A stretch of 6,448 nt of DNA from contig CATNEU010000091.1 in the NCBI GenBank assembly GCA_950097605.1, forward strand, positions 1-6,448, written 5' to 3'. Each line of letters starts with the position of its first letter. Position 1 is the stretch's first letter. Position numbers and translations under genes: made by a program. Positions 1-5,848 of this stretch are shown piece after piece. The notes beneath the pieces are model-generated. The model saw only the letters and a list, made by a program, of their open reading frames with translations, did not search any database and was not told where the DNA came from. The stretch comes from an uncultured Oscillospiraceae bacterium. Its GTDB lineage: Bacteria > Bacillota > Clostridia > Oscillospirales > Ruminococcaceae.

Positions 1-786
1 GCCTTTGTTCTTGCTTCCCTTAATCTTGATCTTACGGCCAAGCTGCTCTTTGAGTGCAAGCTCCACTTCATCAAAATAGCGATCCCTTACGGCGCGGATC
101 ACCACCTTTTCGGGCTGCTCCTGGTGCATTTCCTTAACAATCCGTTCCACATCGCGCACGGTCAAATCCTCGAGAACGACCTTCTGCGCCAGAGAAATCT
201 GCATTTCCTCTTCGGCAATTCCCAGCAGTGCACGCGCATGTCCCACGCTCAGCAACTCGTTCTCCAGCATTTCGAGCACCTCTTTGGGAAGCGCGAGCAG
301 GCGCAGCGCATTTGCAACTACGGGTCTGGATTTTCCCACAATTCCGGCGACTTCATCCTGCGTAAGCCCATGCGTCATTGTGAGCGACCTGTAACCCTTT
401 GCCTCTTCCACAGGGTTTAAATCCTCTCTTTGCAGGTTCTCTATCAGTGCATACTCCATGCTCTGCTCGTCGGTTACGTCTTTGATGACGACAGGCACTT
501 CAGTCAAACCCGCCATGCGGGAAGCACGCCAACGCCGTTCTCCCGCCACAATTTGATAGGTTCCATGTGCTGTGGGCCGCACGAGCAGCGGCTGCAAAAC
601 GCCATGCTGCCGGATGGAGTCCGCCAGCTCTGCCAGCGCCTCGTCGTCAAAGTCCTTGCGTGGTTGTTTTTTATTCGGCTCTATTTCTGAAATCCGGACT
701 GTTGAAGCGTTTTCCGCCTCCGCCTGTGCGTTGTCTGTAAAAAGCGCCTCCAGACCTTTGCCCAAGCCTCCTTTTTTTGCTGCCAT
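1..786 (-). CDS. parB: Chromosome partitioning protein ParB/Spo0J (C-terminus cut by window edge)
   Basis: CTP-dependent DNA clamp that loads at parS near the origin, spreads, recruits SMC and stimulates ParA. I read 262 codons with no stop before base 1; the family is usually about 280-290 residues, so roughly the last 20 are missing. Visible: N-terminal GLGKGLEALF (7-16), the ParA-stimulating region; the CTP-binding motif GERRWRA (82-88); ENLQRED (116-122); a helix-turn-helix at about 141-165 (LTQDEVAGIVGKSRPVVANALRLL). The positions that separate ParB from Noc read R154, A160, A165 and G182, the parS-type set except for a small residue at 160. The ATG shares one base with the parA stop (TAATG), so the two genes are probably co-translated. 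AAGGAG sits only 2 nt before the ATG, with a GGGG run further upstream, so the ribosome site is crowded and coupling may matter. Family assignment is very secure. Confidence 0.97.
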   Translation of the reverse strand, partial: MAAKKGGLGKGLEALFTDNAQAEAENASTVRISEIEPNKKQPRKDFDDEALAELADSIRQHGVLQPLLVRPTAHGTYQIVAGERRWRASRMAGLTEVPVVIKDVTDEQSMEYALIENLQREDLNPVEEAKGYRSLTMTHGLTQDEVAGIVGKSRPVVANALRLLALPKEVLEMLENELLSVGHARALLGIAEEEMQISLAQKVVLEDLTVRDVERIVKEMHQEQPEKVVIRAVRDRYFDEVELALKEQLGRKIKIKGSKNKG

Positions 787-1568
787 TACTCCTTCACCCC
801 TTTGCGCTTATTGATTTTGATAAATTCCTTTGCCAGCTCCTTGTATGCCTTTGCGCCGCGGGAGGACCGGTCATAATAGGCCACAGGTTGTCCATAGCTC
901 GGTGCTTCCGAAAGCCGCACATTGCGCGGAATCACAGCTTTATATACCTTCTCCGGAAAGAATTTCTTCACCTCGTCCACAACCTGCATCGTCAGATTCA
1001 GCCGCGCATCGAACATGGTAAAAAGCACGCCTTCAATTTCGATCTTGGGATTATACAGGCGTTTCACCTGCCGAACGGTGGCAATCAACTGAGAAAGCCC
1101 CTCCAGCGCATAGTATTCACATTGAATCGGCACGAGCAGTGAATCTGAGGCCGTCAGCGCATTGAGCGTTACAAGTCCCAACGACGGTGGGCAATCAATC
1201 ACGATATATTGGTAGCGATCCCGTACCTTGTCCAATTCCTTTTTTAAACGGTTGTGGCGATCGTTTAAGTCAATCAACTCGATTTCCGCCCCCGCCAGGG
1301 ACATACTCGAGGGGATCAGATCCACATTCTGAAATTTTGTATGTACCACTGTCTCTTCCACATCCTGATCCCCCACCAGAAGGTCATAGGTGGAACTTGT
1401 TGTCTCCCTCTTATTGACGCCAAAACCACTTGTTGCATTCCCCTGCGGGTCAATATCCACAAGCAGTACTTTTTTTCGCTGCAAGCCCAGCTCGGCTGCC
1501 AGATTAACCGCAGTTGTAGTTTTGCCAACGCCGCCCTTCTGGTTTGCCACAGACACGATCTTTCCCAT
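786..1568 (-). CDS. parA: Chromosome partitioning ATPase ParA/Soj
   Basis: Deviant Walker ATPase that dimerises on ATP, binds nucleoid DNA non-specifically, is stimulated by ParB, and in Bacillus relatives also regulates DnaA. 260 residues from the chosen start. Visible: KGGVGKTT (11-18) with signature lysine K11 and K16, VDIDPQGNAT (37-46) with catalytic-type D40, DCPPSLG, QCEYYALEG, and the C-terminal VIPRNVRLSEAPSYG stretch. A GTG in frame at 1580 would add four residues. I prefer the ATG at 1568 because a GGGAAG stretch lies 4 nt upstream and because G12, K16 and D40 then carry the same numbers as in B. subtilis Soj. It is transcribed from its own extended -10 promoter downstream of two parS sites, with a leader of about 55 nt. 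It overlaps parB by one base. Confidence 0.97.
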   Translation of the reverse strand: MGKIVSVANQKGGVGKTTTAVNLAAELGLQRKKVLLVDIDPQGNATSGFGVNKRETTSSTYDLLVGDQDVEETVVHTKFQNVDLIPSSMSLAGAEIELIDLNDRHNRLKKELDKVRDRYQYIVIDCPPSLGLVTLNALTASDSLLVPIQCEYYALEGLSQLIATVRQVKRLYNPKIEIEGVLFTMFDARLNLTMQVVDEVKKFFPEKVYKAVIPRNVRLSEAPSYGQPVAYYDRSSRGAKAYKELAKEFIKINKRKGVKE

Positions 1569-1629
1569 TTCGCTTCCCACACAATCTATACTCTATCATT
1601 TCTTTGCCCTGACCCTAACTGTCTTTTTG

Positions 1630-1658
1630 ATTATAGCACACTCCCCGCAGGAGATAAA
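1630..1658 (-). promoter_or_regulatory. Predicted sigma-A promoter of parA-parB
   Basis: On the minus strand a perfect TATAAT (1630-1635) is preceded by TGC, giving an extended -10 (TGCTATAAT). Seventeen bases upstream is a poor -35 (TTTATC, 1653-1658, three of six). The start site would be near 1623, leaving a leader of about 55 nt. The nearer parS site begins about 22 bp upstream of the -35, so ParB spreading could cover this promoter (inference). Confidence 0.7.
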
Positions 1659-1679
1659 GTCCTTTCCCATGAACTTGCC

Positions 1680-1695
1680 TGTTTCACGTGAAACT
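1680..1695. promoter_or_regulatory. parS site 1 (15 of 16 bases)
   Basis: TGTTTCACGTGAAACT matches the Bacillus-type parS consensus TGTTTCACGTGAAACA at 15 of 16 positions; the inner 14 bases (1681-1694) are a perfect palindrome. This is a ParB nucleation site. It lies between the second parS and the parA promoter. Unlike site 2, its flanks are not palindromic. Confidence 0.93.
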
Positions 1696-1710
1696 TTTTC
1701 TGTTTTCTAT

Positions 1711-1758
1711 CCCCTCTCCTTTGTTGTGTTTCACGTGAAACACAACAAAGGAGAGGGG
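1711..1758. repeat. 48-bp perfect palindrome centred on parS site 2
   Basis: Bases 1711-1734 and 1735-1758 are exact reverse complements, 24 bp per arm with no spacer. The outer arm begins CCCCTCTCCTTTGTTG and ends at the parS core. The next pair outward (1710 T, 1759 G) does not match. Only the inner 16 bp are needed for parS, so 16 further pairs on each side are perfectly symmetric. Neither side is followed by a clean T-run, so it does not look like a simple intrinsic terminator in its own right. Confidence 0.95.
1727..1742. promoter_or_regulatory. parS site 2 (perfect match)
   Basis: TGTTTCACGTGAAACA matches the parS consensus at all 16 positions. Its centre (1734/1735) is 47 bp from the centre of site 1 (1687/1688). 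It forms the middle of a longer perfect palindrome. It would be a strong ParB loading site next to the genes for ParA and ParB. Confidence 0.96.
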
Positions 1759-1783
1759 GGATGGTCGATCGCCATCCCCCCTC
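1753..1783 (-). terminator. Candidate noc terminator hairpin overlapping the parS palindrome
   Basis: A 12-bp perfect stem (GAGGGGGGATGG at 1753-1764 with CCATCCCCCCTC at 1772-1783) closes a 7-base loop. Read from noc, the stem is followed by an interrupted T-rich stretch (TCCTTTGTTGTGTTT). It stands 71 bases after the noc stop codon. The tail is imperfect, so termination efficiency is uncertain. Bases 1753-1758 also belong to the right arm of the parS palindrome, so the two folds exclude each other in RNA. Confidence 0.55.
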
Positions 1784-1854
1784 CCCCTAAATCGGTATGG
1801 AGAAGAAACATCTATGACTACAAGAAATCTTGTATCACACAAATAATACACAAA

Positions 1855-2685
1855 TTAGCCCACCTGGCGGCGGATACGCGGCACTTTGTTGGGGATGCGG
1901 ATTGTGTACTCTATATACTCCTCACCATCCAGCCGCTGAGATTGTGCCGCAATTCCTGACTGTTTCATAATATCAATAGCCTTTTCAACCGTATTCAAAA
2001 AGATCTTTACATCCTTTACAATAAAAATACGATTGGCTCGTTTCAGTTCTTTCTTGGGTTGCAACATCTCCGCAACCAATTTATCCGTCTCCATCACATT
2101 GAGTTTGCGTGCCACAATACAATCCAGAACATCTCCCATTTTGCTGGGGTCATCAAATTTAAGAAGTGCACGCGCATGCCGTTCTGTCAAACCATTTTCG
2201 AGAATTTTATGCCGAAGATATGGAGGGATTTTAAGAAGCCGCAGTTTATTTGCAATCGTCGACTGGGCTTTTCCGAGCCGGAGGGCAGCTTCTTCCTGCG
2301 TCACGCCCCATTCTTCAATCAATCGCATAATCCCCTCCGCTTGCTCAAAAAAGGACAAGTCGTGCCGCTGGATGTTTTCCAATATAGCCAGGATTGCAGA
2401 CTTCTGTTCATCTACATCCATAACAATACAGGGAACATGCTCCAGTCCAGCCTGCTTGCAAGCGCGAAAACGGCGTTCTCCCGCAATGATTTCATAATTT
2501 CCACAAGTTGTACGCCGGACAGACAGCGGCTGCAATATCCCATTGCTGCGGATGCTCTCACTGAGACCCGATAGTTCCTCCTCGTCAAACAGTTTTCGCG
2601 GTTGGTACGGATTCGGCAATATTTGATCAATATGTATAGAAAGCACCTTATTGACCGTCTTTTCTCTGTTAAAAATCGCATTCAT
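1855..2685 (-). CDS. noc: Nucleoid occlusion protein Noc (ParB paralogue)
   Basis: CTP-binding ParB-family protein that in Bacilli binds NBS sites over the chromosome, reaches the membrane through its N-terminus and blocks division over the nucleoid. 276 residues, close to B. subtilis Noc (about 283). Visible: ILPNPYQPR (22-30), CTP motif GERRFRA (69-75), ENIQRHDL (103-110), and helix-turn-helix GKAQSTIANKLRLLKIP (138-154), nearly identical to Noc. The positions known to separate Noc from ParB read Q141, K147, K152 and R169, all Noc-type. The location between rsmG and parA is also the standard noc locus. Two oddities: only about 16 residues precede the core fold, so the membrane-targeting segment is short and not obviously the Bacillus one; and the usual ENLQRE reads ENIQRH. 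It is probably transcribed alone, because a terminator precedes it and its own promoter follows that. Confidence 0.93.
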   Translation of the reverse strand: MNAIFNREKTVNKVLSIHIDQILPNPYQPRKLFDEEELSGLSESIRSNGILQPLSVRRTTCGNYEIIAGERRFRACKQAGLEHVPCIVMDVDEQKSAILAILENIQRHDLSFFEQAEGIMRLIEEWGVTQEEAALRLGKAQSTIANKLRLLKIPPYLRHKILENGLTERHARALLKFDDPSKMGDVLDCIVARKLNVMETDKLVAEMLQPKKELKRANRIFIVKDVKIFLNTVEKAIDIMKQSGIAAQSQRLDGEEYIEYTIRIPNKVPRIRRQVG

Positions 2686-2698
2686 AGCCGATGCGACA

Positions 2699-2704
2699 CC
2701 TCCT
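2699..2704 (-). promoter_or_regulatory. noc Shine-Dalgarno with long spacing
   Basis: AGGAGG lies 13 nt before the noc ATG at 2685, longer than the usual 5-9. No other ATG, GTG or TTG in the noc frame lies between it and the ATG, and an in-frame TAG (2716-2718) closes the frame upstream, so the start is fixed despite the spacing. Confidence 0.7.
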
Positions 2705-2768
2705 GTTGCTTTTTTCTATCCGCTCAGCAGCACACAGCCGCCGTGTTTCTTGTTCATTCGTTGCATCC

Positions 2769-2797
2769 ATCATAGCACACACGAAAAGAAAGTTCCA
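2769..2797 (-). promoter_or_regulatory. Predicted promoter of noc
   Basis: The minus strand carries TATGAT (2769-2774) preceded by TGC, an extended -10. The -35 region is weak (TGGAAC at 2792-2797, spacing 17, three of six). The start would be near 2762, with a leader of about 77 nt. It lies downstream of the rsmG terminator, as expected for separate transcription. The context GTGTGCTATGAT closely matches the parA promoter (GTGTGCTATAAT). Confidence 0.6.
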
Positions 2798-2841
2798 CTA
2801 TTTTACATCGCAAAACAACAGCAGATTCGCACCATACAATC

Positions 2842-2871
2842 AAAAAAAGCCCCCACTAGAGGGGCTTTTTT
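2842..2871 (-). terminator. Intrinsic terminator of mnmG-rsmG, formed by the end of rsmG
   Basis: An 11-bp stem (AAAAAAGCCCC paired with GGGGCTTTTTT on the minus strand) has a 7-base loop and ends in a run of seven T. The ascending arm is made of the last rsmG codons (Lys-Lys-Pro-Leu) and the TAG stop lies in the loop. The A-run on the other side makes it potentially usable on the plus strand too, though no gene points that way. Confidence 0.93.
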
Positions 2872-3569
2872 GCAATTTTTGCAGGCATCCGCGGGAAATT
2901 TGAGGGTGTCTGCGATATTTTTTGAATCACAACCACCGCCCGGCCGCTTCCATCCGGCAACGTGTATTTTTGTACCTTTTGCACACGACCGCCCAACATG
3001 CCAATTGCATTTCTGGCTTCGTCCAACTCCTGTTCCACCTCTTGCCCCTTCATAGCCAGAAAACATCCGCCCGGCCTTACAAATGGCAGACAATACTCGC
3101 TGAGTTCCCGCAGATGTGCAACGGCGCGCGCTGTTGCAACATCGAATTGCTCCCGCAAAGCAGTTTTTTTGCCCGCTTCCTCTGCTCTTGCATGCAGCGT
3201 ATACGCCTGTACATCCAGTTTCGCACAAAGCGCATCCAAAAAACCTATGCGCTTGCGCAAACTATCCAGCAATGTGATCCGCAGATCCGGACGCAGCAGT
3301 TTGATGGGGACAGAGGGAAACCCAGCACCCGTGCCCACATCTATTATACTGGACCCTTCCGTGACTTCCACGTGCTGCAGCAGCGCCGCGCTGTCTAAAA
3401 AATGCTTGACAGCAATTCCCTGCGGATCAGTAATCGCGGTTAAATTCATCTTTTGATTCCACTCTACCAATGTGTCCGCATACAGCTCAAACCGCTGCAT
3501 CTGCTGCTCGGATATTGATATCTGCATTTTTGCCGCATTTTCCGAAAATGCATCTGAAAATCCCTGCAT
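2856..3569 (-). CDS. rsmG: 16S rRNA (guanine-N7) methyltransferase RsmG (GidB)
   Basis: SAM-dependent enzyme that methylates N7 of G527 (E. coli numbering) in the 530 loop of 16S rRNA; loss in other bacteria gives low-level streptomycin resistance. 237 residues, normal for the family. Visible: WNQKMNLTAIT (37-47), KHFLDS (55-60), SAM-binding motif I IIDVGTGAGFPSVP (75-88), and LLDSLRKR (100-107) at the next strand. The C-terminal tail TPSNFPRMPAKIAKKPL follows the usual TP-x2-[FY]-PR...KxPL pattern. The ATG shares one base with the mnmG stop (TGATG), and GAGGAGG lies 7 nt upstream inside mnmG, so initiation should be strong and coupled. The stop codon sits in the loop of the downstream terminator. 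Confidence 0.97.
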   Translation of the reverse strand: MQGFSDAFSENAAKMQISISEQQMQRFELYADTLVEWNQKMNLTAITDPQGIAVKHFLDSAALLQHVEVTEGSSIIDVGTGAGFPSVPIKLLRPDLRITLLDSLRKRIGFLDALCAKLDVQAYTLHARAEEAGKKTALREQFDVATARAVAHLRELSEYCLPFVRPGGCFLAMKGQEVEQELDEARNAIGMLGGRVQKVQKYTLPDGSGRAVVVIQKISQTPSNFPRMPAKIAKKPL

Positions 3570-5473
3570 CAGCTTTCCTCCTCAGTTATGCGCTGCCCAG
3601 CGCGTTGCCTCTGTTCCAAATAAATCAGCAAAACCGATACGTCCGCCGGACTCACGCCTGAAATCCGAGACGCCTGCCCAATGTTTAAGGGCTGCACCTT
3701 TGCCAACTTTTCACGCGCTTCCAGCCGCAACCCGCTGATCTCCGCATAATCAAGGTCTGGGGGCAATTTCTTCTGCTCCAACCTGCGCATTTCCTCCACC
3801 TGCGCTAGCTGGCGGCGGATATAACCTTCATACTTTATCTGTATCTGCGCCTGCTCCCACACCTCATTCGGCAGCACCGGCCTTGTGGGGTCAAATACAG
3901 CAAAATCAAGGTATTCCACCTGCGGCCTCTTCAAAAGCTCCGCAGCGCGTATCCCCGAGTGAAGCGGCGCCGTTCCTTTCTGTTCAAGAATCTGATTCAG
4001 CTCCGGCGACGGGGGGATTACGGTTTCCCGTAACCGCTTTTTCTCATTCTGTACAAGTTCCATCTTCCTCAGAAAACGCGCATAGCGCGCCTCTCCAATC
4101 AGCCCGACATCATAGCCAAGCGGCGTCAGTCTCTCGTCCGCGTTGTCCTGCCGCAGTACAAGCCGGTATTCACTGCGCGAGGTCATCATGCGGTAGGGAT
4201 CTGATACGCCCTTGGTGACAAGATCGTCAATCAACGTGCCGATATACGAGCTCGCGCGGTCCAATACAAAGGGGGGCAGGCCGCTGATACGCCGGCTCGC
4301 GTTGATCCCCGCAACCAGACCCTGCGCGGCGGCCTCCTCATATCCCGAGGTGCCGTTGATCTGTCCGGCTCCATAGAGTCCCTGCACCTTCTTAAATTCG
4401 AGCGTGGGCAGCAGCTCCAACGGGTCGCAGCAGTCATATTCAATCGCATAGGCGTTGCGCATAATTTGAATGTTCTCAAAACCGCGTATCGTCCGCAAAA
4501 ACGCCAACTGCACATCTTCCGGAAGCGAAGAGGACAAGCCCTGCAGATACATCTCCTCCGTATCCATCCCACAGGGCTCTACAAACACCTGATGCCGCGG
4601 CTTGTCCGCAAACCGCACGACTTTATCCTCGATGCTGGGACAATAGCGCGGGCCGACTCCCTCAATCCTGCCGCTGTACAGCGGAGACCTGTGCAGGTTT
4701 TTCTGTATGGTCTCATGCGTTTTCGCATTGGTATACGCGATATGGCAAACCACTTGGTTTTGCAGGTCTTCCCGGGTATCAAACGAAAATGGAACCACAG
4801 GCTCGTCGCCGGGCTGCTCTTCCAAGCAGGAGAAATCAATGCTGCGGCGGCTTGCCCGCGCGGGTGTGCCCGTTTTAAAGCGGCGCAGAGAAATCCCCAA
4901 TTTTGCAAGGGAATCCGAAAGCGAGGTCGCCGCAAGCGACCCATCCGGGCCGCCGTCATAAGAGACATCCCCCACATGGATTTTACCATTTAAATACGTG
5001 CCTGTGCAGAGTATCGCCGCTTTCACAGGATACACAGCTCCCAGCTTTGTCACAACCCCGCAAACGCGCCCCTGCCCATCCGTGCGGATCTCGGTAATTT
5101 CCGCTTGTTTCACATCCAAATTTTTCTGCTGCTCCAGCGTCCGCTTCATCAGCGCGTGGTAGGCCATTCGATCCGCCTGCACACGAAGGCTGTGTACGGC
5201 CGGGCCTTTGCCTCGGTTGAGCATGCGGCTTTGCAAAAACGTGCGGTCTGCGGCTTTTCCCATTTCGCCGCCCAGTGCATCGACCTCACGCACCAGGTGC
5301 CCTTTTGCAGTACCTCCAATCGAGGGGTTGCAGGGCATATTGCCAATGCCGTCGAGCGCAATGGTGAATATGGCCGTTTTGCAACCAAGCCGGGCGCAGG
5401 CAAGCGCAGCTTCAATGCCCGCATGCCCCGCACCGATAACCGCCACATCATAGGCTTCACATCTATATTCCAT
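3569..5473 (-). CDS. mnmG: tRNA uridine-34 5-carboxymethylaminomethyl modification enzyme MnmG (GidA)
   Basis: FAD-dependent partner of MnmE; together they install the (carboxymethyl)aminomethyl group on C5 of the wobble uridine of several tRNAs in the cytoplasm. 634 residues from the chosen start (family about 620-635). Visible: dinucleotide-binding YDVAVIGAGHAG (8-19); NMPCNPSIGG with Cys48 and GPRYCPSIEDK with Cys278, matching the two cysteines described in E. coli (47 and 277); second conserved glycine motif GAGQINGTSGYEEAAAQG (368-385); MTSRSEYRL; C-terminal helical region (YEGYIRRQ, ISGLRLEAREKL, ASRISGVSPADVSVLL) that contacts MnmE and tRNA. The frame stays open to 5587, but the start at 5473 has GAGGAG 9 nt upstream and lines up with known N-termini. 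Overlaps rsmG by one base. Confidence 0.97.
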   Translation of the reverse strand: MEYRCEAYDVAVIGAGHAGIEAALACARLGCKTAIFTIALDGIGNMPCNPSIGGTAKGHLVREVDALGGEMGKAADRTFLQSRMLNRGKGPAVHSLRVQADRMAYHALMKRTLEQQKNLDVKQAEITEIRTDGQGRVCGVVTKLGAVYPVKAAILCTGTYLNGKIHVGDVSYDGGPDGSLAATSLSDSLAKLGISLRRFKTGTPARASRRSIDFSCLEEQPGDEPVVPFSFDTREDLQNQVVCHIAYTNAKTHETIQKNLHRSPLYSGRIEGVGPRYCPSIEDKVVRFADKPRHQVFVEPCGMDTEEMYLQGLSSSLPEDVQLAFLRTIRGFENIQIMRNAYAIEYDCCDPLELLPTLEFKKVQGLYGAGQINGTSGYEEAAAQGLVAGINASRRISGLPPFVLDRASSYIGTLIDDLVTKGVSDPYRMMTSRSEYRLVLRQDNADERLTPLGYDVGLIGEARYARFLRKMELVQNEKKRLRETVIPPSPELNQILEQKGTAPLHSGIRAAELLKRPQVEYLDFAVFDPTRPVLPNEVWEQAQIQIKYEGYIRRQLAQVEEMRRLEQKKLPPDLDYAEISGLRLEAREKLAKVQPLNIGQASRISGVSPADVSVLLIYLEQRQRAGQRITEEES

Positions 5474-5482
5474 CCAGGTCTT

Positions 5483-5488
5483 CTCCTC
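5483..5488 (-). promoter_or_regulatory. Ribosome binding site that sets the mnmG start
   Basis: GAGGAG followed by a 9-nt spacer and ATG at 5473. The alternative in-frame ATG at 5500 and GTG at 5587 have no comparable upstream purine motif, and the extra residues they would add are not seen in the family as I know it. Confidence 0.85.
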
Positions 5489-5594
5489 ACTTAAATACAT
5501 GGTACGGCCAAAAGCCAACCTGTCCCTATACAGCGGACAACACCTGCATCCGATGCAACAACTTTCTTGTTTGTTCGCTGCAAGCACATTCTAT

Positions 5595-5623
5595 ATTAAA
5601 ACGCATTTTGCAAAAAAAATCAA
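5595..5623 (-). promoter_or_regulatory. Candidate promoter of mnmG-rsmG
   Basis: On the minus strand TTGATT (5618-5623, four of six against TTGACA) is followed after 17 bases by TTTAAT (5595-5600, five of six against TATAAT). Transcription would start near 5588, giving a leader of about 115 nt with two small inverted repeats. The -10 lacks the highly conserved A at position 2, so this is only a candidate. Confidence 0.4.
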
Positions 5624-5664
5624 CCATACCTCCCTCTGCGCCGCAGAGAAAATGCATATTTATA

Positions 5665-5706
5665 CAATCCACAGCCATGTGGAATCTTTTCTTTCCACCG
5701 TGGAAA
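5665..5706. promoter_or_regulatory. Cluster of TCCAC motifs and palindromes (possible operator or weak DnaA boxes)
   Basis: Four TCCAC cores in alternating orientation occur here: CAATCCACA (plus, 5665-5673), GATTCCACA (minus, 5678-5686), TTTCCAC (plus, 5692-5698) and its mirror GTGGAAA (5700-5706). The last two form the palindrome TTTCCAC-C-GTGGAAA. A fifth, TTTTCCACA (plus, 5790-5798), differs from the DnaA box TTATCCACA at one base, but it lies in the terminator region. The motifs are visible; the binding protein is not known. Confidence 0.35.
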
Positions 5707-5781
5707 TCCAAATGCCGCAGTTCGTTGCCCATTTTGCACCGCGCGCCGCGTAAAACCCGTCGAAATATAAGACGCAAAAAG

Positions 5782-5848
5782 GGCCGCTCTTTTCCACAGG
5801 CTCCTTTTTCTGTCCCATAGCAGGACCGTAAAGCCCAAAAGAGCGGCC
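5782..5848 (-). terminator. Terminator of mnmE (12-bp stem, long structured loop)
   Basis: GGCCGCTCTTTT (5782-5793) and AAAAGAGCGGCC (5837-5848) are perfect inverted repeats around 43 bases. The loop contains a nested GTCC/GGAC hairpin and a possible GGCT/AGCC pairing, so the structure can be compact. Read from mnmE, the stem is followed by C and then TTTTT (5776-5780). It begins 17 bases after the mnmE stop codon. Matching A and T runs flank both sides, so it may act in both directions. Confidence 0.8.

Noticed and set aside
1569..1580. GTG start four codons upstream for parA
   Set aside because: Weaker upstream purine context; the ATG gives residue numbers identical to B. subtilis Soj for G12, K16 and D40.
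2716..2757. 13-codon frame in the noc leader, in phase with noc and ended by TAG (possible leader peptide or nonsense-split N-terminus)
   Set aside because: Its ATG would lie only about 5 nt from the predicted transcript start, it lacks a ribosome site, and a strong AGGAGG sits after its stop.
2886..2899. NBS-like half site (CGGGAAAT) near the end of rsmG
   Set aside because: Only about 10 of 14 bases match the Noc site and the left half is wrong; it lies in coding sequence.
5106..5121. Half parS (TGTTTCAC) inside mnmG
   Set aside because: The right half does not match (about 11 of 16 overall) and there is no palindrome; coding sequence explains it.
5474..5587. In-frame upstream extension of mnmG, starting at a GTG and rich in cysteine (CCIGCRCC)
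   Set aside because: No ribosome site at the GTG, no such extension in the family as I know it, and an excellent ribosome site at the internal ATG (5473). The GTG also falls almost at the predicted transcription start.
5526..5777. 83-codon open frame on the minus strand in the mnmE-mnmG spacer
   Set aside because: No ribosome site at its start, no recognisable motif, and it runs through the palindromes. An internal ATG has GGGAGG only one base upstream, too close to work normally.
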